Assembly (NCBI RefSeq): GCF_010550245.1
Contig: NZ_JAAGLU010000038.1
Location: forward strand, 1 to 64,000
Source: Streptomyces sp. SID12501
GTDB taxonomy: Bacteria > Actinomycetota > Actinomycetes > Streptomycetales > Streptomycetaceae
Length of the DNA stretch: 64,000 nucleotides
Reading direction: 5' to 3'
Below, in pieces: positions 41,610 to 53,600 of this stretch; positions within the stretch are counted from its first letter, which is position 1; each line of letters starts with the position of its first letter. Below the pieces are notes generated by a model. The model had not been told where the DNA came from and did no database searches. It saw nothing but the letters and a program-made list of their open reading frames with translations. A program made the translations under genes and the position numbers.

Positions 41610-44600
41610 ATGTCCACGCTGGATGCGAAGAGCGACGGAACCCTGTCGACCGTGGGATCGCCCGGGGCGCCGGCCCTGGTCGTGGTGTCGGGTGACACCG
41701 CCCAGGCCCGGGACGCGGCGGCCGCCGAACTCGCCGGGCGCCTGCGCCGGCTCCAGGCGGCCGACCTCCCCGACGCGGCCTACACGCTGGCCGTGGGGCG
41801 CCGGGCCCGCAGTCACCGGCGGGCCGTGATCTGCCACGGTCCGCAGGAGGCGGCCCGGCTGCTGGAGGCCTCACCGGCCGACGGCGACGGCGGCCCCGGA
41901 ACGCGCACCCTGGTCCTGGAGCTTCCCGCCGATGTGCCGGACGTCGCGCGCCTGGCCGCCGAGGCCATCAACACCGACCCCCGGTTCGCCGGCTTCCACC
42001 GGGCGTGCCGACGCGCCGGAGCCCTCAAGAAGGGGGCTGCCGGTGCCGTCTTCGCCTACCAGTACGCACTCGTCCGGCTCTGGCTGCACTGGGGTCTCCA
42101 GCCGCGTGCCCTGCGGGCCGAGGGAGTGGGGGAGACCGTCGCCGCGTGTGTCGGCGGTGCGCTCAGCCTGGCGGACGCGGTGGTGTCGCTCGGGGAACCG
42201 GAGGCGGCCACGAAGGTGGGTCGGCGTGCGCGCCGCAGGCCTTCCTTCGAGATCCTGCCGTTCGGATCCGGCTCCGAGCCCGAGGACCTCGTGCTGACGG
42301 TCGGCTCCGACAACCCCCTGGAGACCCTGCGCCGTGCCTGGCTCAGCGGCGCGGAGATCGAGTGGGAGAACGTGTACGAGGGCCAGGGCCGGCGCCGGAT
42401 CCGGCTGCCCGACCGCTCTGCCGATCCGCGTCCCGAGCCGGAGGCCGAGGCGCCGGAGGGGAACGCAGACCGGAGGGCGGCGATGCCCTGGGTGCTGGCG
42501 GCGAAGTCGAAGGCCGCGCTGCGCAGGCGGGCGGCCGAGGTCGGCGCGGCCGTCGAGGCCCGGTCGGAGCAGTCGCCCCTGGAGATCGCCAGGTCCCTGG
42601 CCGTCGACGCGGCCGCGGACCCCGCCGGAGGCCACCGGGCCGTGGTGGTCGGGACCGACCGCGCCGATCTCCTGCGCGGCCTGACCGCACTCTCGGCCGG
42701 CAGACCGTCCCCAGGAGTGACCCGCGGAGTGGTGTCCGTGACCGACAGCCGGCCCGTCTTCGTCTTCCCCGGTCATGGGTCCCAGTGGCAGGGCATGGCT
42801 GCCGACCTGATGGAGTCCTCGCCGGTGTTCCGCGCCGAGGCCGACCGCTGTGCCGAGGCGTTCGCGCCGCACATCGACTGGTCGCTCACGGACGTGCTGT
42901 GCGGCCGGCCGGGATCGGCTTCGCTGGAGCGGGTGGACGTGGTGCAGCCCGCGCTGTTCACGGTCATGGTGTCGCTGCACGCCCTGCTGCGTTCCTGGGG
43001 GCTGCGACCGGCGGCCGTACTCGGGCACTGCATCGGTGAGATGGCCGCTGCGTATGTCAGCGGCGCCCTGTCCGTGCAGGACGCGGCGGCGGTGTCCGCC
43101 CATTCGAGCAAGGCCCAGGCGACCCTGGCCGGTGCCGGCGCCATGGCCTCCGTCGAACTCCCGCCGCATGTCGTGCGCGAACGGCTAGCCGGCTACGACG
43201 GCCGGATCGGGCTCGGCGCGGTCAACGGAGTGGACTGGGTCCTGGTCTCCGGTGACCGCCAGGACGTGGTCCACCTGGTCGAGGAGCTCACGGCGGAGGG
43301 CGTCCGGGCGCGATTGATCCGGGTGGACCTGGCGGTGCACTCCACACACCTCGACGCCGTCCGGGACCGGATGATGCGGGACCTGGCCTCGATCACGCCC
43401 CGCCCGGCCGAACTGCCCATGCGGTCCTCGATCAGCGGTGAGCCGTTGCGCGGCACCGAGCTGGACAACTCCTACTGGTTCGGCAACGTGCGCGAGACGG
43501 TGGAATTCGCTGGGACCGTGCGGACCCTGGTCGAGGAGGGCTACCGGACCTTCGTCGAGCTGAGCCCCCATCCGGCCCTGGCCATGGGCGTGTCGAGTGT
43601 CCTGGAGGCCGCCGGAGCCGAGGCGGACGGTGTCGTCGTCGGCACTCTGCGGCGCTCCCAGGACGGACAGGCAGCCCTGCTGGCCTCGCTGGCCGAACTC
43701 CATGTGCGGGGCGTGCCGGTGGACTGGACCGCCGTACTCGGCGGCGCCGCCACGCCCGTCGAGCCGCTCGTGCCGACCTGCGCCGGCGACCCGGCGCCCG
43801 TCGGGGAGTGGGCGGAGGGCGAAGGACTGTTCGACCGGCTGGCCGAGATGCCCCGGGCCGCGGCGGAGCGTGAGTGCCTGGGCCTGATCGCCGCCCATGC
43901 GGCGGCACTGCTGGGCGTGGACTCCCTCGACGACCTGGCGCCCGACTGGGCCGGCGCCTCGCTGGTCACCCTCGGCTTCACCTCCCTGCTGGCGGTGGAA
44001 CTGCGCGGCCGGCTCGCCCAGGACACCGGTCTGCGGCTGGCCCGCACGCTGGTGTTCGACCACCCGACCCCACAGAGCCTGTCCCGCTTCCTCGTCGGTG
44101 AGCTGAGCGGTGCGACCGGCGGTGAGGCGACGACCCGGCTCGGGACCGGCGCCCCCGCGGTGCTCCCGGCAGAGGCGAGGGACGGGGCCATCGCCATCGT
44201 CGGCATGGCGGCCCGGCTTCCCGGGGCGGCGGACCTGGAGGAGTACTGGGACCTGCTGAGCGGCGGCCGGGAGGCGATAGCGCGCTTCACCGACGAGGAA
44301 CTGCTCGCCGCGGGGGTGCCCGAAGAGCTCGTCCGCGATCCGCGCTATGTGAAGGCGTTCGGCGCGTTGCCCGACGCGGAACTGTTCGACGCCGCCTTCT
44401 TCGGACTGACACCGGCCGAGGCGGAGGTCACCGACCCCCAGCAGCGGCTGTTCCTCCAGACCTGCCACGCGGCCCTGGAACACGCCGGCTGCGACCCCGC
44501 ACGCCACCCCGGGGCGATCGGTGTCTTCGGCGGCGCCGCCAACAACACGTACCTGCAGGAAAACGTGCTGCCCGGCACCGACCGGACGACGGCGTCCGAG

Positions 44601-47600
44601 TACTTCCGGGTGATGTTCGCCAACGACAAGGACTACCTGGCCACCCGAGTCGCCTACAAGCTGAACCTCAAGGGCCCGGGTTACACCGTCCAGACCGCCT
44701 GCTCGACATCCCTGGTGGCCATCCACGTGGCCCGGCAGGCACTGCGGGTCGGCGACTGCGACCTCGCGCTGGCGGGCGGGGTGTCGGTACGCGTCCCCCA
44801 GACCAAGGGCCACCTCTACGAGGAGGGCTCGATCCTCTCGGCCGACGGGCGCGTCCGCGCCTTCGACGCCGACGCCAGCGGCACCGTGTTCGGCAGCGGA
44901 GTGGGCGTTCTGGCACTGAAACGGCTGTCCGACGCCGTTGCCGACGGCGACACGATCCACGCGGTGATCCTGGGGACCGCGACGAACAACGACGGCGCCG
45001 GCAAGGTCAGTTACGCGGCGCCCGCCCGCGACGGGCAGGCCGCGGTCATCGCCATGGCCCAGCGGGCCGCCGGGGCCGACGCCGGGACGATCACCTACCT
45101 GGAGGCGCACGCCACGGGGACCCGGCTGGGCGACCCCGTCGAAGTGGCGGCACTGGACCAGGCGTTCCGGCGCACCACCACGGAGAAGGGCTACTGCGCC
45201 ATCGGTTCGGTCAAGCCGAACATCGGGCACCTGGACGCGGCAGCCGGTGTGGCCGGTGTGATCAAAGTGGTGCTGATGATGCAGCACCGGACCATACCGC
45301 CGAGCATCAACTACCGCCGCCCCAACCCGGCCATCGACTTCGAGAACACCCCGTTCCGCGTCGCCGCCGAGTTCGCCCCATGGACGGTGCAGGGGCATCC
45401 GCGCCGTGCCGGAGTCAGTTCCTTCGGTGTCGGTGGGACCAACGCCCACGCCGTCCTGGAAGAGGCGCCCCCACGAGAGCCCTCCGGCCAGTCCCGCGCC
45501 GACCAGCTGCTGGTGCTGTCGGCGGCAACGCCGTCCGCGCTGGACCGGATCGGCGTCCGGCTCGCCGAGCACCTGCGGCGCCACCCCGACGTGCCGGTGG
45601 CGGACGTGGCCCACACCCTCGCGGTCGGTCGTGCCGCCCACCGCTACCGCCGGGCGCTGCTGTGCCGGGACACCGACGAGGCCGTACGGCTTCTGGAGGA
45701 CCCGACCGGGGCCGCGGGCGCCGCCGCGACAGCCGGCTACGTCCCGCCCTCCGTGGCCTTCGCCTTTCCCGGCGCCGGCGCGGACGCCGACGGCCGGCTG
45801 GCAGCCGTACTCACCGCTGCCGAACCCGTCTTCGCCGAACGGTACGAGGAGTGCATCGCGGCCGGTGCCCTGCGCGGCGGCCCGCGCGGCAGGGCGTTCG
45901 CGTTCGGTTACGCCCTGGCCGGACTCTGGCAGGACTGGGGAATGCAGCCCGAGACGCTGTTCGCCGAAGGCGACGGGGAACTGGTCGCGGCCTGTCTGGC
46001 CGGCGCCCTCCGGCTCGACGAGGCGGTCGGCGCGCTCGCCGGGGCGGGCATGCGGCCGCCGGGACGGGAAGCGCGGCTGCGCGTCCTGCCCCTGGCCGAA
46101 GCCTCCCGGGAGGGGCAGGTGGTGCTGGAGGCCCGGGCGGAGTCACCGCTGATCGCGGTGAGGGAGGCCTGGCTCGTCGGCGCGGACGTCGACTGGGCCC
46201 GCTTCTACCGGGGCCAGCGGCGCAGCCGGGTGCCGCTGCCGACGTACCCGTTCGAAGGGCGACGGTACTGGCTGGAGCCGGCCCCGCCGGCGCCTGCCCC
46301 CGCGGAGCCGCCGCTGCGTGAGCTCGCGGACGCGCGGCGGAGCTGCCCGACGATCACCCTCACCGGCAGGGAACCGTACCTGGCGGACCACCTCATCGGG
46401 GGTGCGGCCGTGCTCCCCGCGGCCGTGCACCTGGAACTGGCGCGGGCCGCGGCGGAACTGGTGTCCGGTGGAAGGACTGTCGAGGCGATACGGGACGCCG
46501 GCTTCGAGCAGATGCTCTCCTTCCGGTCCGGCGCCCGCACCCTGCGGGTCCGGTGGGAGCCCCGGAACGGCAGATTCCTTCGCTTCACCGTGACCGCGGA
46601 CGGTACGGAGTCCGACGGCGGCGGCGAGCAGGTCTACTCGCGCGGCGAAGTCGCGCTGGCGGACAGCGCCACCACACCGGCACCCGCGCCCGAGCGGGTG
46701 GACCTCGACAGGGTCCTGCGACGCTGCACGACCCTCGTCGACCCCGGCACCTGCTACGACCTGCTCGGCGAGCGCGGCGTGGCGCACGGCACCAGCCTGC
46801 GCGCCCTGCGGGAGTTCAGGCACCGTGGCGGCCAGGAGGCGGTGGCCGTGCTGGACGTACCGCAGAGTGCGGCCGGGTCGGCGGCACCGGACTTCGGCGG
46901 ACCGGACACCTCGGTGCTGCACCCGGCGCTGCTGGACGGCGCCCTGCAGGCGGCGGTGTGCCTGCTCGCCGTGTCGGGTGAGGACCGCGGAGCCACCTAC
47001 CTGCCCATGCGGCTGGGCGAACTCCGCCTGCACGGGCCGCTGGACGGCCCGTGCACGGTGCACGTGACGCGATCCGCCGGTGCGCCCCGGAGCGGCGGGG
47101 ACCAGGTGGTGCGGCTCGACCTGGCTCTGGTGGACCAGGACGGCGCTGTCGCCGTCGGGCTGTCCGACCTGGTCCTGCGCCGGGTGCCGTCCGGCGCCGA
47201 GCCCAGTGGCAGGACGGAGCCGGCCCCGGTTTTCCTGCGCGGCCACTGGTCGCCCGTGCCTGCCGCCGGCACGGCGGCCGGCATCGGCAGCGGCCCGTTC
47301 CTGCTGCTCGCGGACGGCGAGGGACCGCGTCATGCACTGCGACGAGCGCTGCGGGACGCCGGTGAGCACGACACTCCCGTGGTCCTGGTGACCCCGGGTC
47401 CCGGTTTCCGTCGAACCGACGACCACACCTACGAGGTCGCTCCCGGGCGGCCCGGAGCATTCGCCGAACTGCTGGCGGCACTGGACGCCGACCGGATCGC
47501 ACCCCGTCGGATCCTGCACACCTGGAGCCTGACCGCACAGCCGTCCGACGAGTTCGGCGCCGACCTGCTCGACACGGGCGTCGGCTCGCTGTTCGACCTC

Positions 47601-50600
47601 ACCCGGGCGCTGCTGGCGCGGCGGCCGGTGGAGCGGACCCAGCTGTTGTTCGTCCACCCGCTCGCCGCCCGCCCGCTCGGCCCGGACGAGGGCCTGCCCG
47701 TCCACGAGGCGGTCGCCGCGTTCGCCCGGACCGCACGGCTGGAGAACCCGGCGCTGGCCTACCGGGTCGCGGGCGTGGCCGCGGACGGCTTCACCGAGCA
47801 GATACCCCTGCTGCTGGGGGAGTTCGGCGCCGACACCGACCGGGAAACCGAGGTCCGGTACGAGGAGGACCTCCGGCTGGCCCGCCGGTACCAGGTGATC
47901 GACACGGCAGGTTCCCCCGGTCCCGGGGCCGGAGGCGGCGTGGGGCTGCGGGACGGCGGGGTCTATCTGATCACCGGCGGGGCGGGAGGCCTTGGACTGC
48001 TGCACGCCGACCATCTGGCCGCCCGGTACCGGGCCCACCTCTTCCTGGTCGGCCGCTCCGCTCCGGACGAGCGCGTCCGGGCGCGGACCGAGGCGCTGGC
48101 CGCAGCCGGCGGGACGGCCCGCTACCTGCGGGCGGACGTCTCCCGCCAGGACGACGTCCGCGCCGTCCTGGCGGCAGTGGAGGCCGAGCACGAGACGCTG
48201 CACGGCGTGATCCACTCCGCGGGCGTCCTGCGGGACTCCTTCCTGCTCACCAAGACCCAGGAGGATCTGGCGGCCGTCCTCGCCCCCAAGGTCCACGGCA
48301 CGGTCCACCTCGACCGGCTGACGGCGCACCACTCCCTGGACTTCTTCGCGACCTTCTCGTCGGTCGTGGCGCCGCTGGGCAACGTGGGCCAGGCCGACTA
48401 CGCCTTCGCCAACGCCTTCATGGACGGCTCCATGGCCCACCGCCAGCGGCTGGTGGCAGCCGGCCGGCGCAGCGGCACCTCCGTGTCGATCGCCTGGCCG
48501 CTGTGGCGGGACGGCGGGATGACGGCCGACGAGGCCTCGGCGGCCCTTCTCGAACGGCGCCAGGGCTCTGCCGCGCTGCCCGCCCAGGCCGGCCTCGCGG
48601 CGTTCGAGACCGCCCTCGGCCTGCCGGGTGGCCCGGTCCTGGTCGCACTCGGCGACCCCGCGACCGTACAGGCCGCCCTGACGCCCGCCGCACCGCCCAC
48701 GACGTGGCCGGACGAGCCGGACCCGGGCCGGCGGGTGGCGGCGGGCGCCGAGCCCGAACCGGACCTGCGGTCGGTCGCCGAGGGGCTCCTGCGGGAGATC
48801 CTCGCGGCGCAGACCAGGCTGGACGCCGCCACCATCGACCCACAGGCTCCGCTGGAGCGCTACGGAATCGACTCCCTGCTGATCGTCAAGCTCAACACCG
48901 CGGTGGAGGAGCGCTTCGGAGAGTCGTCGAAAACCCTCTTCTTCGAGTACACGACCCTCGCCGACCTGGCCGACTACTTCGCCGACCACCACGCGGAACG
49001 GCTCCGCGAGCTCAGCGGAGCGGCGCGGCCGGCACAGGAGGCCGCGCCGGTACCCGCACCGGTGCGGGCGCCCGCCGCGTCCCCTGCCGAAACCGTCGGC
49101 GGCGACCGGGACGCCCACCACCGCTACGACGACCTGGACTACCCGGACGACGCGATCGCGGTGATCGGGCTGAGCGGCCGCTACCCGAAAGCCGCCGACC
49201 TGGAGGTGTTCTGGCAGAACCTGGTGGAGGGCCGGGACTGCGTCACCGAGATACCCCGGGAGCGCTGGGACCACGACCGGTTCTTCCAGGAGGGGCCGCC
49301 GGTCCCCGGCCGCGCCTACGCCAAGTGGGGCGGATTCCTCGACGACGTCGACCGGTTCGATCCCCTGTTCTTCGGGATATCACCGCGCGAAGCGGAGCTG
49401 ATGGACCCCCAGGAGCGGCTGTTCCTCCAGACCGCGTGGCACGCCGTGGAGGACGCCGGGTACCGTCCCGCGGAACTCGCCGGCCGGCCGGTCGGGGTCT
49501 TCGTCGGCGCCATGTACGCCGAGTACCAGCTCTACGGCGCCGACCGGGTCCTGCGCGGCGAGGGACCGGTCCCCGGCTCGCTGCAGGCGTCCATCGCCAA
49601 CCGGGTGTCGTACGTGCTGAACCTGGCCGGACCGAGTCTCGCGGTCGACACGATGTGCTCCTCCTCGCTCACCGCCATCCATCTGGCCTGCCGGAGCCTG
49701 AGCGACGGCGAGAGCGAACTGGCCATCGCCGGAGGGGTCAACCTCTCCCTCCACCCGCACAAGTACGTCTACCTCAGCCAGGGGCGCTTCGTGTCCGCCG
49801 ACGGCCGGTGCCGGTCCTTCGGCGCGGGCGGTACCGGTTACGTACCCGGCGAGGGCGTCGGCGCGGTCCTGCTCAAGCCGGTGCGGCGGGCCCTGGCCGA
49901 CGGCGACCACATCCACGGCGTCATCCTCGGCGACGCCGTCAACCACGGCGGCCGAACCAACGGCTACACCGTGCCCAACCCCAACGCCCAGCAGAAGGTG
50001 GTCGAGCGGGCCCTGCAGCGGGCCCGCACCGCGCCCCGCGACATCGGCTACGTCGAGGCCCACGGCACCGGTACCTCGCTCGGCGACCCGATCGAGATCA
50101 CCGGGCTGCGCAAGGCGTTCGAGCAGGTCGGCGGCCCGGCGGACGCCGAAGGTGAGCGGCAGTACTGCCCCGTCGGGTCGCTGAAGTCGAACATCGGCCA
50201 TCTGGAGGCGGCCGCGGGAATCGCGGGCCTGACCAAGGTGCTGCTGCAGTTCCGGCACGGCAGTCTCGTCCCGTCCCTGCACTCCGAAGAGCTCAATCCG
50301 AACATCGACTTCGCCGCTTCCCCGTTCCGTGTACAGCGGGAACTCGCCGACTGGCCGCGGCCGTACGGCGGCTCGCGGCGGGCCGCGCTGAGTTCGTTCG
50401 GCGCCGGCGGCTCCAACGCCCACCTGGTGCTCGCCGAGGAACCACGCCCCGAGCCCGCCCCGGCCCTCCCGGCCGCCGGGCAGCGCACCCCGGAACCGCT
50501 GTTGTACGTCCTGTCCGCGCGGGACGAGGAACGGCTGCGCGAGTACGCCGGACGGCTCGGCCGGTTCCTGCGCACCGAGCGGGTGGACCTCGCCGACGTC

Positions 50601-53600
50601 GCCCACACCCTCCGGTACGGGCGTGAGCCCATGGCCGAGCGGCTGGCCGTGGTCGGTGACGACGGGGCGGCCGTCGCCGAGGCGCTGCTCGCGTTCTCCG
50701 AGGGCGCCGACGCCCCGGCCGGGCTGTGGCACGGCCGCGCCGGTACTGGTCCCGCGCCGGACCCGGACCCGGACGCCGCGGGCGTCGGTCCGCAGGCCGC
50801 GGCACACCGGTGGCTGGCCGGAGCGGATCCGGTCGAGACGGCGTTCCCCGTATCCGCCCCGAACGGCGCCGGCCGCCCGCCGCGGCGGATCCCGCTGCCC
50901 GGCTACCCCTTCGCCCGGGAACGCTACTGGCTGGGCGGTCTCGACGAGACGCCGGCCGGCGCGGGCGCCGCAGCCCTCCACCCGTTGCTCGACGCCAACG
51001 AGTCCACCCTCACGGAGACCCGGTTCCGCACCACACTGCGCCGCGACGACGCGCTGCTGGAGGACCATCAGGTGGCCGGGCGCAGGCTGCTGGCCGGCAC
51101 CGCCCTGCTGGAGATGGTCCGGGCCGCGGTCGAGCGGGCCGCGGGCAGCAGACCGACCGCAATGCGCGACGTGATGTGGGGACGTCCGGTCGAGGTGACG
51201 GGCGACGCCCTCGACGTGTTCGTCGCCCTGCGCGCGGACGGTGCGGAGGGCGTGAACCCTGCCGGCGCCGTCGAGTTCGAGGTGTTCAGCGAGGCCGGGC
51301 AGGACCGTGTCACCCATGTACGCGGCGCCGCCGCCACCGGCCCGGAGCAGCCGGCCGGGCCTCCGCTCGACCTCGCGGCAGTGCGCCACCGCTGCGCCAC
51401 GGCACGCGTCGGCACCGAGGTCTACCGCGACTACCGGCAGGCCGGATTCCACTACGGCCCGTCCTTCCAGGTGATGCGGGAGGTGCGGATCGGCGCGGAC
51501 GAGGTGCTGGTGGAGGTCCGGCTGCCCGAACGGCCGGCGGACACGGAAGGCTTCACGCTGCACCCCGCCCTGCTGGACGGCCTGCTGAGGTCCGTCCACT
51601 GGATGAACCGCCACACCACGCCCGGCGCCGACGACCTGGTGGTGCCGTTCTCCCTCGGGGCGATCGAGGTTCTGCGGCCACTGCCGCCGGTCTGCTTCGC
51701 CCACGCGGTGCCCTCCCGCGGCTCCGGCCCACGCCCGGCGGCCGTCCAGCGGTTCGACGTGCTCGTCGTCGACGAACAGGGCGCCGAACTCGTCCGGATA
51801 CGGGACTTCGCCGGGCGCGTGCTGAGCGCCCCGGCCGAGCCCGAACAGCCCACGACGGGCGAAACCCCGGCCGAAGCACTGTTCTACGAGTACGGCTGGG
51901 AGCCGCAGGGCGCCCCCGAGCCCACCGGGCCGGCCGACCCCGACCGGGGGACCCTGCTCGTCCTGGCCGCCGCACCGGAGCCTGCCCGCCTGCTGGCCCG
52001 CTCCGGCCGGTGGGCGCGCGTGGTGCGGGTCGCGACAGGCGACCGGTTCCACGCCGAAGGCCCGGACGAGTACACCGTCGACCCGCTGGACGCCGGTCAC
52101 TACCGGCGGCTGCTGGCCGAGGTCGCCGACGGCGGCGCCCGGTCCGCGCTTGACGTCCTCCATCTGTTGGACCTGACGCCCGGCGGCGGCCCGCAACCCG
52201 ACGACGGCGAGCCGGCCGGGGAACTCGCCCGGCTGAACGCGGCGCTGGACACCGGACTCTTCCCGATGCTCTACCTGGCGCAGGCCGCGCGGCCCGGTCA
52301 CGGCAGGCTCCGGCTGCTGTACGGGCACACCGCACCGGCGGGCCGGGCGGTGCCCGCGCGGGAGGCCACATCGGGCCTGTGCCGGGTCGTCGAGGCCGCA
52401 CAGCCGGGGTCATGGCTGCGCTCCGTCCGTTACGACGGCCCCGCCCCGGATGCGGAGCGGCTCGCCCGCACGCTGCTGGACGAGTTCGCCGTCCCGACCG
52501 GCGCCGCCCCGCGCACCGCGGAGATCCGCTACGACGAGTCAGGCCGACGCCTGGTCCGCGTCGTGCGCTCCGCCACGCCGTCCCCGTTTCCGGCCGACGT
52601 GCCGCTGCGGGACGGCGGCGTGTACCTGATCACCGGTGGCACCAGCGGAATCGGGCTGGTCTTCGCGCGGTACCTGGCCGAGCAGTACCGCGCCCGGCTG
52701 GTGCTGCTGGCCCGTTCTCCGCTGGGCGAGGCCGCCCGGGCCGAGGTGGACCGGCTGACGGCACTGGGCGCCGAAGTACTGGCGGTCCAGGGCGATGTCG
52801 CGGTGCCCGACGACGTACGGCGGGCTCTTGCCCGCCTCAGGGACCGCTTCGGGCGGCTCGACGGCGTGTTCCACGCCGCCGGTGTGTTCGACCCGACACC
52901 GTTGCCGGAGGCGGACCGTGAGCGGTTCGCACGGGTGCTGGCCGCCAAGACCCGCGGCACCGTCAACCTCGACGTGCTGACCCGCGACGAGCGGCTCGAC
53001 CTCTTCGTGCTCTTCTCGTCCGTCTCCGCCGCTCTCGGCGACTTCGGCGCGGGCAGCTACGCCGCGGCCAACCGCTTCCTGGACGGCTACGCGGAGCGAC
53101 GCGACCAGTGGGCCGCGGAAGGCCGACGCCACGGACGCACCCTGTCGCTCGACTGGCCGTTGTGGACGGTCGGCGGTGTGGATTCCGCACTCGGGGATGC
53201 CGAGGTGAGCCGCTACCGGACCACTACCGGGATGCGGCCGGTGACCGCGGACGACGGACTGCGGATGTTCCGACAAGCCTGGGCCCACACCTCCCCGGTT
53301 CTGATACCGGCCGCCGGCGACCGCGCCGTGATCGATCGTGTGCTGGGGGTCGCGGCGGCCTCCGGTCCGGCGGCGCGGCCGGTTCCGGCGCCCGCGCCGG
53401 CCGCCGGGCCAGGGCCGGCCGGCCAGCTGCGCCCACGGCTCGTGGAGCATGTCAGGCAGCGGCTGGCCGAGGTGCTGAAGCTCCCGCCGGCCAGGCTGGA
53501 CAGCCGCAGCACGCTGGATTCGTACGGGATGGACTCCGTACTGGTGATGGAGGCCAACTCCGTCCTCGGCCGGGACTTCCCCGGCCTGCCCGGAACCCTG

